Shown here one piece after another: positions 34,701 through 47,110 of a stretch of 64,000 nucleotides of DNA. The stretch is taken from NCBI GenBank assembly GCA_029817715.1, contig JARUPY010000248.1, forward strand, positions 2,232,001 through 2,296,000, written 5' to 3'. This stretch comes from Melastoma dodecandrum (lineage: Eukaryota > Streptophyta > Magnoliopsida > Myrtales > Melastomataceae). The stretch's first letter is position 1. Each line of letters opens with the position of its first letter. A program made the position numbers and the translations under genes. The notes beneath the pieces are model-generated. The model had not been told where the DNA came from. It saw only the letters and a program-made list of their open reading frames with translations, and ran no database searches.

Positions 34701-36489
34701 TTTGTTAGATAAAACATTAAAACCTACTGGTCTTAATCCTAATGGGTAATCAAGAAATGTCGTCTGTATAGGTCGTGGAGTCGGCAGGCCACTGTCCTTC
34801 TCATGAAACCCCACGTGAACATTCTTCTTCCCCCTCTTCTCTCCTGCCGGTGGTTACTGTCAAATAATTGCCAACAGTTCGAAATTCTCGATGACTCCCC
34901 CCCCGCCCCCCACCACCACCATCACCACCCAGAGATATGATCGGAAACCCCATCGGATACCACCAAAGTATTCGAGAGGTCGTATCTTTTCTCTTGTCAC
35001 AATAATTGCCGCCTTTTGAATCCACGGCCCCCATGTGATTCCAAACTCGACTCCAAACAAACAAACAATTAAAAAGAGACGGAAACGCATGGAGCTTTTG
35101 ATTGGTTGGCTTATAGCATTCGGACACAACCATCGGAATGAATAATATTTGGTTTGGTAATAGAGTGGATGAGGTGAGGGAGGGGATAACTGCCTTTCCT
35201 TTCTCTCTTACATTCGTCTTCTTCTTCTTTCTTCCTCTAAAGTCCAAATCCCCTCACCCCAGAGTTCATAATAGAGATCGTGGGTCACTCAGAATATTTC
35301 CTCCCCCCCTTCCCCTCCTTTCTGTCTTTCAATGCTTTTCTTTTCTCCTTTTTACCTTGTTTTCTTCCCCCCCCCCCCCGGGGTATCTCTTTCTGTTCTC
35401 GGAACAAAATACTCGGGAATCTCTCGTACGCCATGATAACAGACCATGTAATGTACACAATGGCGATGGACGCCTTGTCGTCTACTTCCTTTGTAAGTGT
35501 CACGTTATATCATACGTCGTACTTATAGCATATCATGTCATTGCATGGACAATGGCAGCTTAGTTAGGCGTCGACATCCTCCTAAGAATTGTCTTGGTCT
35601 GCAGGTGTTGTTATAGGGCCTGGTTGTCACATTATTTAATATCAAATATCTGTATCCGTTCCCGTTGGACCGAGCAATTATTATCACAGCGAAAAGAAAC
35701 AACACCCCGAAACAAAAAAGATGTCCCCATCCCAGGCCTCTTCATCTGCCTAGTCTCTGCTTTGGCATGTGTTGTTTGTTGGAGTGTGTTCTCCGTTTGG
35801 AACTTCCTTACTCGGGAGCTACTGACCAGTCGGCACCCGATGTAACCGGCTAAATGAACCTCCCCTGGAATGTCATTTTCGAGCCCCTCCTGGCTGTCGG
35901 TAGCGTCGCGGAGAGAATTGTCGTCGAATATGGACCGAGAAGGAGACGGTAAAGTTTGAGTGATGATATCGGCCTTGATGAGTGGGAGTAATCTAGTATC
36001 GGGTGCGCGGTCGTGGAGATTGTACTCCTCCTACTTGGACGATGCTTCCACCGGTTGTGACCTCAATTTCTAGTACGCGAACAGAGGGGGGTGAAAGTAT
36101 ATGCCCTGGGAAGAACGTGATTTAGTGGTCAATAACAGGGCAGATTCCCTTTCCAACTTGGAGAAACAAAAGAAAGAACATTTTCATCCGACTTTCCTTT
36201 TGTCGACAATGGATTGGCATTTCCAAGTGGTGGAGAAGAGACCAAGAGCATCTTTCCTAAACAGGGCTAGGACAAAAGGTTATTGGACTGAATCTAGCAT
36301 ATTGCCGAACCCACCGTCCGTGCGATATTTCCCCGCGGGGTTCGATTCTTGGCCGATTTTTGACCATTCACGAAAGAACCCGAGGTTGAAGGATACTAGT
36401 TCTTTCACTTAGATTTGTGCCGACCAAAAAGGCCGAGAGACAATTGCGTAACACGACTTAGTTTTCCAGACTCAACATCATGCTCCAAA
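31741..36489. other. Long gene-free stretch
   Basis: No gene is seen in 4.7 kb. 31800-32350 looks like LTR/leader of a gypsy element. 32350-36000 is AT-rich with microsatellites ((TA)n about 33415-33428, (GTCT)n about 33563-33580) and a C run at 35371-35381. The 103-codon frame at 36101-36412 is open but unrecognised. Any of these could hide RNA genes I cannot call by eye. Confidence 0.35.
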
Positions 36490-36720
36490 GTATGGAACTA
36501 TGTAGTCCACATTGACAAATAAATTTTGGGCTTCGTCTTCAATGGACCAAAGAGGCAAAACTCATGAACATCATTAGAGAAGCCCAAAAATAATGTCACT
36601 TGAAAAGTGCTTCTCGAGTAAGCTTCAAGCATCGCGTGACTCGAGACTCGGATCATAGCTCAAGAAACGCCCTTTTATTTAAAACTAACGTCTGGCCACG
36701 ATGATGGAGCAAGAAGAAAC
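36490..36720. repeat. Copy of a dispersed LTR-like repeat also found at 45.5 kb
   Basis: Phrases 'aaattttgggcttcgtcttc', 'gtgcttctcgagtaagc', 'gactcgagact' and 'aacgtctggccac' correspond in order to 'gaattttgggtttcatcctc', 'catttctcgagtatgtc', 'gctcgagacttg' and 'aacgtctggttac' at 45515-45810. The 45-kb copy is followed by a primer-site-like sequence and gag remains, so this is probably an LTR fragment of the same family. Confidence 0.55.
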
Positions 36721-36863
36721 TTTTGCCTATATGTGAGGCTTTGTTTATATTTTATATCTTAACGTCGACATTTTTGGGGCTCTTGGTTCAAGGCTAGACG
36801 AGCACTTTTTGGCCTCTCGCCTTTTGAGATTTTTGTGAGCGCGGGGATTTGAACCCAAGACTA

Positions 36864-36979
36864 CTCTGATACCATGTAGAAATTTTATCGATTAACCTAA
36901 AAGCTTAAGCTATTAGGTGAAGGCTTGATTATACATTATATAGTTTAATGCTAGCAATTCTTCTCCGGAGTACCACACA
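36864..36979 (-). mobile_element. TRIM-like or Copia LTR end with tRNA-Met primer site
   Basis: On the minus strand TGGTATCAGAG (36874-36864) directly follows ...TTCTACA, the end of a putative LTR spanning 36979-36875 that begins TGTGTGGTACTCC. A 105-bp LTR of TG...CA form would suit a TRIM element. The sequence past the primer site continues 'tagtcttgggttcaaatccc', often seen in such plant elements. No second LTR was found, so the element is truncated. Confidence 0.45.
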
Positions 36980-38865
36980 AGACTCTGTGGGGGTGCGTAC
37001 GTTGTAAGGAAACGAGACAACGTGGGCGATGGTCTAATTGGATGCTGGCCCGGCCCAAGACGACTCCAATTCCAAAATATGGGCCTGTTAGACGGTGTAG
37101 GCCCAAATGGGACAATGTAAGGTGAGGCGATCATAGTTTTCAAAAGATTAGATATGAAATAAAATATGGAACATGTTGTTAATAATGCGGTAATAATACT
37201 TCAAAGTGAGAAGAAGTAAAGAGGACAGAAAAATCCGTGGTGCAACCATACACGTGAGAGGAGTCATGGCGCGAGTTGTTATGTCGTGTCGCACGTATAT
37301 CGTTTAGTCTTTAATGTATGCCTCTCCAGCAAGTAGTTTAAGCAAATCCCATTCGTGGCTCGTCTGTTAGTCTAACGAGGGGGACGTCGTCCTTAAATTA
37401 ATTCTAAACAAAAAGATGTACCTAACACGAGCACCAATGTTATCATTGGACTTAAATATGTTAATTAAGACCAAATGGATGGTTTTTGAGATGACTCTGA
37501 TTACCACTAAAATGTTTAGTTTCATGCTTAATGTTTGCCTTTTGGGGCTACCATCGAAGCATAATTTTTCTTTTTCTTTTTTTTTTTGTAAGGAGTCCCA
37601 CCAGGTGCTAATACTGGTTTCAAAAGGGTATGATGTAATATTTATTTCCATACTAGAAAATAAAAGAAAACCTTCCATGAGTGTGGGTGGAGTCTGATCG
37701 ATTGAAGCGGTCCACGTCATTTGCCAGTTTCTGTGGCCGACAGGCGCAAGCTCCGGGAGGGCGAAATCCTAGTGGAACATAGAAAGGCATGCCTCCGTGT
37801 CAAAGTGGTAACTTTGTTGTTTTTTAAGAAAAATATTTAGTTAAATTCATAATTCGTTAATTAATATAAATAACTCGGACTTAAAACAAATTTTCAATTG
37901 AATTTTTAAAAGAATTCGAATTAAAAACTCCTAATTCAATTCTCATCCATCTTTTCATTTCCCCTTTTTCCTCCGTCTTCTCCCCTCTCCTTCTCCTTTA
38001 CTTACTTTTAACGAAACTTTGGAGTTTTTAACTCTAAATTATTAATATTATTCAAAAATTATAAATTTGACAGATTTATTTCACGAATTATTAGGTAGAC
38101 CAAATGTTATCGAGGAACATTCCTCATCAACGTGGTGACTACGATTGATTGGGACTCGTTATCATCCATCTCGATTATTCGCCCCGACCAAAATCCATTT
38201 GTTTAATGGATATCTATCCACTATGCCAATACCTTATATTTAGGATTACATAGATAATGTTTCGGTCTCCTATAAACATTTTACACTTGTAACATCATTT
38301 GGCGTGTAATTTCAGTCTATGGGGAATCGAACTGCCTACACATGATGTCTCCTTGTCATTCTATAAACATAAACTCATGAAACGTGTGATACTTCCTTTT
38401 GTGGTTATTTGATATCGATTTTAATGTTTAGGATTCGTTCTTTAATTGTTGGATAACACTCTGTCCATTGCTTAGACCAATGAATAAAATATAACAAGGG
38501 TTTAATTTCATTTATCACTATACAAGTAATGGTCAATCTTATAAAGAATACCTCCATGAATTATCAGTAATAAAATTAAATTAAATTATAAACTACTCAG
38601 CGTGCGAATCTTACCTATCTTTTAACTTTTTAAATATTATTTGTCGTATCATATTCGTAAAATATTGGTGCATGGTGTACCGATACGGGTATAAGAAATA
38701 TTAGTCTTGCCATATCATTATTTTTCTTTTGAAGTTACTATATGGCTGGGTTGGTGTCGTTGTCGTCATAGTCGAAAAATTGAAATTAAAAGAAAGAAAT
38801 TTCAAACAAGTTGATGAAATGTACAAGGAGTTGGTTGCCCCTTACATTTTAGACCCATAATGACT
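36980..38865. other. Intergenic, nothing recognised
   Basis: AT-rich DNA with no family match. The frames at 37367-37720 and 37416-37697 overlap in antisense and lack any recognisable motif. Confidence 0.35.
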
Positions 38866-39600
38866 ATATGTATATATGAACATCAGTTTTCGTGTATATA
38901 TTTCGAGGTTATTGCATTTGGGGAGACAAACTGAACGGAGAGAACTTTCTCTTACATCTCTCATAGATGAATTTTTTTGTTTGTCCTCCGGAATAGGTAA
39001 GAGTCAAGAGTGAGTTAGTCGAAACTAATCACTGATTGGAACTCATTGGATGTTGGACGTGTTGGTCGACGCCTTGAAGGTTGAACGCCTTGGTGCGGAA
39101 GAGGAATGTTGTCTATATAAACTCCTCATGGGAATGACATTCATTAGTGATACAGAAACTCTCCGTCATATTTCTCAATTATGAAAAAATTATGCAATTC
39201 TTGAAGCTATGAAGTTGCGGAAGTTTGGGGAGTCCCAAAGCTACCCACTTGAGGTATGATGAGAAAGTTTAAGTTGTTTATGCTTTTTTTTTCTTTCTTG
39301 CTAAAAGAAGACCTTAATTAAAGAAACTTATTTAAGGCGGTGCAAAAGAAGAGTCATTAATGATTGATTGTCCGAACCCATAATTCCACTTGGATCACAT
39401 GATTGGCAAAGATTCTTCTTAAGATTGTTAAACATCGTAATTGGCTAAGATAACTCAGTTGTCTAAGCTAGCAGAGAATTATTCTAAGAAATTAGAATTA
39501 GTAGGTTCAGAGGGAGTTTGATGAATTTTTACCTTATGATAAACACGAGTTAATATTTACTATTAGTTCAAAATATTTCAACATGTACTTAAGGTTTGTT
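38866..39600 (+). mobile_element. Second copy of the pararetrovirus-like promoter and leader
   Basis: It aligns with 6590-7390 in the same orientation: TATA (38895), 'gagaactttctcttacatctctc', 'caagagtgagttagtcgaaac', 'tgaagttgcggaagtttgg', 'aagttgtttatg', 'attgattgtccgaaccca', 'ggatcacatgattggcaaag' and 'aagaaattag' all have counterparts in order. It stops before the primer-binding site. The coding part is absent on both sides, so this is a non-coding relic. Divergence between copies is considerable, implying separate or old insertions. Confidence 0.6.
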
Positions 39601-40045
39601 GAAAGAAAGAGAGAGAACGGAAAAACACCCTTAACATGATTCTCAACGTAAAAGCTTTACCTGCGACTGTCCTTAATATTGTTTCTTTCGTCCGTTGGGG
39701 GGGCTCTCGGCAGATCCTGTCATTTGTCTGTTTTTTTGTCGTTTTCCCAGAATATACCACTTATTGTCTTATTCGAACTACTGAATAAGTTGTTGATACG
39801 AAAAATAGTATAAATAGATAAATAAAAATTCTCTTTCTAGATAAATAGTATAAATAGATAAATAAAAATTACCTTTTTATTTTTTTTTTTTGGGGGGGGG
39901 GGTGGGGCCCGTCTTTCATCCCCTTCCTCGTTTGGTTCTTTCTCTTCCTGAGTCGGGAAACAGGGGGGAAGGGCAAAGGGAAGGTCCCTTCGAAGCGACC
40001 TGGTGGTGCTAATCGGAGCTTCTTCTGTATTTTTTGGCCGAGAAG
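39601..40045. other. Upstream region and 5' UTR of the Syntaxin-6-N-like gene
   Basis: A 29-bp direct repeat 'ataaatagtataaatagata' with flanks occurs at about 39808 and 39842. A G run at 39893-39901 follows. The last 150 bases before the ATG at 40046 are G/C-rich and look like a 5' UTR. Confidence 0.4.
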
Positions 40046-42567
40046 ATGTTGGTCGTCGCCAACGCCTTCGATTTGTGGCAGAAGGACGCCTTCTTCTCCG
40101 CCGCCGAGGAGGTCCAGGAATCCGCCGCCGAGGAGGTCTCCTTCCCCTTCCCCTGGCCCTTTTTCGTCCTTTGTCGGTCCGGGATGAGCTTCAGCTTCCA
40201 ACTGTATTGATTTTTGGATTTTTCCCCCTTTGTATCGATAAGTTCTGGTTAAAGTGCCCTTGTTGTTGGTCGAACTCGCAATTCGGGATGTCCGAGGTAG
40301 AAAGCCAGGGCTTTACCGAGTAGTCTGTTTTGGGGTTTGTGTTGAGCCAATTCGGATTTAACAAGGTTTATTTTCGGTTGGGAAGGGATTGAGTAGAGTT
40401 GTGAGGGGATGCCCGCAGTCTCGTTATTTTGGTCAAGATGTGTCCGTTTTGATTGCTACTTAATTTCAATCCCCATGGAAAGATTCCTGTTTTGGTTAAT
40501 AACTCCCCTGATTTTATTTGGTCCTTGTGGATTTCCCTTAAATTCATGTATTTTCTTTTTCTTTTTCTCGTTTGAGTTGACCGCTTCACCATGGATAAAT
40601 TTTCCGGAATATTTGTTCACGACAAGGTGTTGTTGATTAGTTTCTTGATGGTTTCGAGTTTAGTAATTGATTGCATATCATAATTGGGCGATCTAACTCA
40701 TTGTCCCCACTTCTTCGACTCAGGTTATTCATATGTTCTCGTGTTATTTGCTATTTGATGCCGATTTTGTGTTTAGATGTTGGACGTCAGATTCTGAGGA
40801 AGGTTGTTTTGCCCAGCATAAATTCCTTATAATTCAATCACCTTGTTATTTAAAATGAAGATTGACAAATATTGGAGTGGCTGAATTATTGCATTGCTGG
40901 TAGCGATCAAGCTCGGATCAAGTCCGTTTTCCTCTTCTTGGTCATTAGCTTTAAATCAAGTCCACTGTCTGTGATAAGTTCATGTTTCTCTTGGCTCCGG
41001 ACGTTAAAAAATGTCGGTCTATATTCTGTAGATTCCCCATGATCTCCTTTTTCCTTTTGATTTCAGAATGGGATCCACGTATAGAGCATGGGTTAGAGAA
41101 ATGGAGCAAGTAGAAAATCCAGAGGCCTTGAGCGATCTCACACGGGACCTACAAACTGCTCTAGGCACGGCGAAATGGCAGGTACTTTCTTCTCTAGCGA
41201 GCTCAGATATAGCTTTTCTTGTTCCTTTTCTCTTACTTGTCAACTAAAATCTTGATGTCCTTGTTATTGATTTGAGAATTGATGACTGATTTATAAACTA
41301 CTGATTGAGTTGTTCTTTGCTGGAGAAAATGTCAGGAAAATGTTATATTGGCATTGTTTAGCGGTTTGGCGAGCATTTTTTACCCCATTCGGCCTTTTGC
41401 CTTTCCTGTCGTCCAAGCGTTTGCATTTAATCTTGCAGTCCTTTCTGGCTAAGGGAATAAACGGAAACCTAAGTTTGGCTTTTTTTTTCTTTCTCTTATA
41501 AATTTTGCAAGTAAACCTGGCTTGTTACTTACAGCTGGAAGAATTTGAGAGAGCAGTAAGATTGAGCCAGGGCCCTCATGGCGAGAACCTTACATCAGCT
41601 CGACACGGACAGTTCATTGCTGCCATTAGCGACCAAATTGCTAACGTTGAAGCAGCTCTATGTCGGTCATTAAGCAAGGGAGATCAACCACTTTGTTGGA
41701 TTAATTTGGACAAAGAAGAGCGAGATGATTTAGCCCTGTTTCTTTCGGGGACGCCCAAGTTGAAGCCAAGTCCTAAAGAAGAACTTTTACCTAAGGGAAT
41801 GGCTAAGAAATTTTTCAGTCACGACAGAGATATACTGGAAGAGGGTAACAGTTATTTTGGCGAGCCAAGAGTTCTAGTGGGTGATGCCAAGAATTTGGGA
41901 GATGGGAAAATAGACCAGAACGCTGATCGTGTGCTAGAAAAAGAAGGTCAAGATAATCTAGACAGAACAGTTGGCGCGAGTAGGGCATTGAACTCCCCAA
42001 GCGTTGGAGACTGGAGAATTATAGTTGACGATGAAGATGGCAGGGAGAAATTGCTTCCAAAGGTGGAGCTGACTCCCAAGGTAAAAGGATACAAAGCTCC
42101 TTTCTGGAAGGCCAGGTGTGGAGTGCATTCTCCGCCAAAGTCACGGAATGGTTTGTTTAATAAGGTATGTCATCTGCGTAAAAGGTGACTGCTGCATCGC
42201 TTTAGAGCGGTTTTACTGTTGAAACATGAGATGTAAAATGAGATTTGTCTTCCTTTCTCTCTTCAAGTTTACAAGAATGTCAGAATTGTTTTTGCCTATT
42301 TTGATGCTGATATAATTTTTATCGTTTTGGGACAGCTATTCAGACGATTACATTCACTTCATCGGCAATCGCACCTCCCAAGACACTTGCATCCCAGTCG
42401 ATCAGTTCAACTTATGCTGGTGATGATGCTGATGATACTCTTAATCGGTAAGCAGCGTTTTCTTGGCCTCAGATCTGTTCTTGGTTCTTTTTGTTAAAGT
42501 TAAACACACAGTAATGAGTTACATGGTTTTCGATGGTTCAGTGCCATTCGTGTTCTATTCCACGTGA
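40046..42567 (+). CDS. Tail-anchored Syntaxin-6 N-terminal-domain protein (t-SNARE-like)
   Basis: Member of the plant 'syntaxin/t-SNARE family' proteins that carry a Syntaxin-6 N-terminal helical bundle and a C-terminal membrane anchor; a trans-Golgi/endosomal role is inferred. Exon 1 (ATG 40046) encodes ANAFDLWQKDAFFSAAEEVQ, the family start. Exon 2 is 41067-41181 (MGSTYRAWVREM...), exon 3 41535-42164 (LEEFERAVRLSQ...), exon 4 42336-42447 and exon 5 42542-42567, joining in frame to LMLVMMLMILLIVPFVFYST, a hydrophobic tail. I see no SNARE motif. Exon 1 is odd: the natural-looking donor at 40136 leaves exon 2 out of frame, while a weaker donor at 40177 restores it (337 aa). A 24-bp duplication (40097-40120, 40121-40138) sits there. 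Translation might instead begin at the exon 2 ATG (41068). Confidence 0.85.
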
Positions 42568-42599
42568 AATTCTCTGCCACGTAAGATCCCCATATGAAA

Positions 42600-44700
42600 C
42601 TGTTGGCGACAAAGAGGGGGTGAATTAGTGTTAAGTCCAATTATGGAATTCTTAAATGCTTTTTTACATCCCTCACAGCGGAAGCAAGTTACTGTAATAC
42701 AGAACTTGTGAAATGGACTTAAAAAATGAAACAAAAAACACAAAGGATTTTATAGTGGTTCGGTGAATGCACCTACGTCCATTTTCGATCGTTTTCACTA
42801 ATAATTTGAAATAGTGATTACAGTGTAGAAGGTTGAACCTTCTGTGATATAAGAAAATAGTTTCTTTAATCACGGTGTGGTTAGACTAGCTTAACCAGTG
42901 TAAGAAACTCTCTTGCTGAGTTTAGAATGAGTATAGGCCGAATCACAAGGAAATCAACCAGACTTGCACGTTCATAAAACCTTGGCTGGAAGCTTCAGCC
43001 TTCTGTGACATTGTAGCGGATTGTCGCTTCTGTGGATTAGCGAACAGATTCAACGACGCTTTCTCCAAGTGTTTGGACGCCACTGATGTGCTTCTCTTTT
43101 TATATTTTCGATTTAATCTGTAAAACAAATAAAGATAACCCGTCTACAGTAGGTTGCAGTCCCTCACCACTTACGCCTGCGACAGAACCTTTTCTTAAAC
43201 CTGCTGTACGCCCACCCGGCGTTACGGACAGCTTCCCCAGTCAAGTCCTTCAGATTCACAGCCAACAACGAGTGGCTTCACCAATGCACACCTGCTGCAA
43301 ACGCATAGACAACAAAATAACCAACTATAGAAGGTTGGAGGTCCCTCACCACTAAACGCCTGTTATGGACTCCTTCTCTCCTACCAACTCTGTACGCCGA
43401 CTCGCCAACCAACGAACCTTTCCCCAGGCCCTAGTGCACGCAGTCCGATGTCACGGACAAAGTTCCGGTCGAGTCCCTCAGATCCGTACACAACGACGTC
43501 ACCGAAGCGGCTTCACCCACGCTCAACCCGCTGTAGTTACCTCCTGCGAGAACGCTCGCTTGGAGAATCCGTCCTGCACACTCACACACACGTTAAACAA
43601 CCACTAACGTTGCCAAAATGTCAAGGCTTACGCTCATATCTTCTTAATAAAATGTTTTTAGGTTTTTTCTCTTATATAGAGGTTCCGTCCTTCTGTGAAG
43701 AAGGAAACTTATTCTACCAAATCAGAAATATGACCAGATTCATCCCCAATGTGTATAAATCATTTGGGGACAATCTCTGATTGATTTCAGATCAATCAGA
43801 TCATCCAATCGTAAGATCTCGTCTTACAGAAGGTTAGAGCCTAATTCGATCAGCAACCTTCTATAGTTGGAAAGAAAGAATATTTTATTTCCAACTTGAG
43901 AAATCTGATAATGGACACGTTTATTTATCTGTTGGAACTGTCTATAATTAATTTTGTATTAATTGGACGTTTTATTCCCCAGATATTACATTACAGAAGG
44001 TTCAGCCAGCAAGTTATCCTTCTATACAAGGAAATAATCAATCAATTATTTCCAAATTGACATAATTCGTTCCAGATAAGATTTTCATTGTATCTGGACA
44101 AAATTGATCTGGAAACATTGTTTAAGAGTGATTTCTAAATAACCTAATCTTTTACGGAAGGTTAGATAGAAGTTGCCAAAAATAACAAAATAATTTCCTT
44201 GTTTAGGAAATATTTTATTTTTAACTTTCAAACATTTGTTTATCTGATAACTATTTAATATTAATTCAAATATTATTTTTAAGAATATTCCCTTTTTGAA
44301 TTAATAAAATAATTAAGATAATCAATAATTAATTAATTATTGAAATATCTAATTATAGAAATATTCTCTAAGCACGTCTCTTGATCTGAAAAGATCATTG
44401 GAAGGTGAATCGCGATATTTTCTTTTATTACGAAGCATATCTTCGTTACAGGAGGTTACAGCTTCTGTAAAGTCATAGCAGGTCAAACATGCTGTTTGAC
44501 TCATCATCAAAATCTTGTTAACATAAACAAAATACTCATTCCTCGAGGTATGATTTAATTTTCCTAATACTCTACATATGAAAGGGCGTTTGCTGTTGAT
44601 ACTGTAGCCAGTCACATGGATGTTATGTGATTTCCAAGAAATGCCTCAGTCTTGGGTTACATACCTCAAATCTTATCCTTCTCTTGACAAACTAGCTCTA
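42600..44700. mobile_element. LTR-retrotransposon-like insertion just after the Syntaxin-6-N-like gene
   Basis: Thirty-two bases after the stop codon, the DNA changes to TGTTGGCGACAAAGAGGGGGTGAATTAG-type sequence (first 20 bases at 42600-42619), then 'tatagtggttcggtgaatgc' and 'cacctacgtcc'. I know these as hallmarks of plant Copia (SIRE/Maximus-like) LTRs; this lineage call is from memory. The interior is AT-rich with many 'gaaggtt' words and no long frames. The right end is not clear; gene-like 3' flank seems to resume near 44700. Confidence 0.45.
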
Positions 44701-45459
44701 TAGGTTGCCACATCGATTGTCGGTCATTGTAGTCTGGAATTACAAATGTGTAGGTGCATATATTGTTCCATTGGAAATAAATAGTGGTCATTCTATAAAG
44801 AGACATATCAACATCTACAAAATTTGTTCATATTATAACATTGGAATAAATCTCTAGGTCGATAAGTTATAAGGCATGCCAAATCTTATTCTGCTTTCCA
44901 TGCATGAGCAGAATAACAATAATGTCAATGTTGGTGAAATTATTTCAAGTCTTCTCTGCGACGAATTATATGCTAATGCCATTTCGGTAAATTTTATATT
45001 GCAAGGCTGTCTGCATATTGCATTGCACTGTGTTATATAATAATGTAGTTATAGTGTACATTCTTTGCATCCATCATCACTGGGGATCTCATTTTCCGAT
45101 TTCACTTCAACTGATGATAGATTTCACTTGACACGGCAGCTTAAAATATGAGACCCTGTCCCTGCATGACAGTCTGCATAGCAGATGGCTATCTGTATTT
45201 GGGTGCTTATTTCGTTCATTCTTTGATGGTGCATATGATTTGCTGCGAGGGGGACTCCCACTAATTTTGCCAAGCTGGGAATCTATCAATCTGCAGGTGC
45301 TACATTTACTACCGGGACACGAGAAGAATAAAGGCGACTCCCAACTATGAGGATAATCCATGGTTTCATTGACTGACGGCTGCAAATGCGGGCCTAAACA
45401 TCAAATATCTTCCAAGAAGTAGCTGAGCCCGCCTCTGCTTTGTTCATAACAACACATTG
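44701..45459. other. Intergenic, nothing recognised
   Basis: Moderately AT-rich. It may contain the displaced 3' flank of the Syntaxin-6-N-like gene. The antisense frame 45107-45385 has no recognisable domain. Confidence 0.35.
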
Positions 45460-46345
45460 TTTCCCTACGTCCGACCTCGCTGGGAATATAATCCAGTAAA
45501 TGATTGATGTACTTGTTGAATTTTGGGTTTCATCCTCCATGGGCCGAAGAGGTAAGACTTCGTGTGGACACCATTTAAGGCGAACAGAGACTCAATATTA
45601 ACACTACTCGATAAGTCTTTGTGAGCACTACTCGAGAAGTGCCTCCTGAACAAGGGTTTAAGATTAATGCCACTAGAGAAGCATTTCTCGAGTATGTCAT
45701 AGATAAAACCCATATAGCTCGAGACTTGAATAACCTCTCACTACTCGAGAGCCTGTAATGTCTCGAGGAGATTTATATCAAACAACGTCTGGTTACATCA
45801 GTAGAGCATGACACGTGGCAAATCTAGAGAGGCCTGCTAAAACACGACCTGCATGATTCCTACAAAATAGGAATCAGATCGTGCACACGATCTAGGAAGA
45901 ACACATACTGGCTGAATAATCATAAGTGTAAGATTTTGGAAAATATAAAGGGATTAAGAACGACAAGACAAAGACATCGAACACAATTCAAACATAGAAC
46001 TCAGACTTTTCTTTTTTTTTTCAACATCCTGAAAGCGTCTAGAAATCAGCGTCCTGAAACCACCTTCACCTTCACTATGTCTGACTGCCAATCCACCAAG
46101 GTAGATTCCACTAAAGGAATCTGCCGTAGTCGCCGTTCGTTCGCCGCCGACCGTTTGAAGCGTTCCGCTGCCTTCTCTAGTTTCTTTTGTTGTATTTTCA
46201 CTTCACGTCATGTTTGTAAGTGTTGCCATATAATTCAGTACTGTTTGATTAATTCAAGTATTATATTTCCCTTTCAACTTGCGTTCATTTACTTTACGGC
46301 GATCACACAAATCACTGTAAAATTCGATACGTGTTGCGGGGAACG
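45460..46345 (+). mobile_element. Probable LTR/leader of a decayed Ty3/gypsy element
   Basis: 45515-45810 matches the dispersed repeat at 36490-36720. The segment ends near 46350 with 'cttggcgactacagtgggag', the kind of sequence (TGGCGAC...TGGGGA) found at the LTR/primer-site boundary of plant gypsy elements, and gag-like remains follow. Exact LTR ends were not found. Confidence 0.45.
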
Positions 46346-46419
46346 AATTCCGCGTCAACACATTCTTGGCGACTACAGTGGGAGCATTGAACTAAAAATC
46401 CATAAAAAAGTTCTTGAAG

Positions 46420-47110
46420 GATGCCTCGTGCCAAAATGAATGCTATAGAGGTTGACCCTACTGAAATAGGGGAATCCAATGAAAATCAAACTGAGGAAAT
46501 CAGGATGTGTTCATAGGGCCCCTGAATAATCCTTGGTTTGGTTATTCACCTAATGATTTTGTAATCAAACAAGAGTTTGGTAATGCTATAAGAGAATTAA
46601 AACTAGAATTAGCACAGAGTCATAAGGAATTGAAAATGCGAATGGATGAGAAGCATCACAAATTAATAGATATCATAAGTCTCCTTAAGGGTGATAGATA
46701 TGAGAAAAAACTAAGCCTCTAGGAGAAAAATCATTTATGGGAGATGCTAGAACTGCTGGAAATTAGAAGGTTAATGTTGGAAGTCTTTATAACGAGCATG
46801 TTGAACCATATCTTATGAATTCTAATGGAGTTTATGGAGCTGGTGTGGATAGTTCAAAAAGTCCAATGCCTGAGTCTAACAAGAATGTAAACTCCATATT
46901 CGTAGATCTCGAACAGAATGTTTGTCCAGCTTATTCTCTCCCGGGGTCGACGAAGGGAAACTGAGAGCTTTTACTACATAGGAGTCCAATTCCTCGGGGA
47001 TATAGGATTCCTAGCTTTACCTTATTCTCGAGAGAAGATGAAATGACTAATGTGGAACATATAGCTAGATTTACTTATCAGATGGGGGAATGTTGAATAA
47101 CTTAATGTTA
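46420..47110 (+). pseudogene. Decayed gag of a gypsy-like retrotransposon
   Basis: Several frames carry gag-like text: an ATG at 46422 (MPRAKMNAIEVDP), the 71-codon frame 46507-46722 with a charged helical stretch, and at 46995-47090 a segment reading like the gag core 'YRIPSFTLFSREDEMTNVEH'. Stops and frameshifts interrupt it repeatedly. No zinc knuckle, protease or polymerase of the same element follows. Confidence 0.5.
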
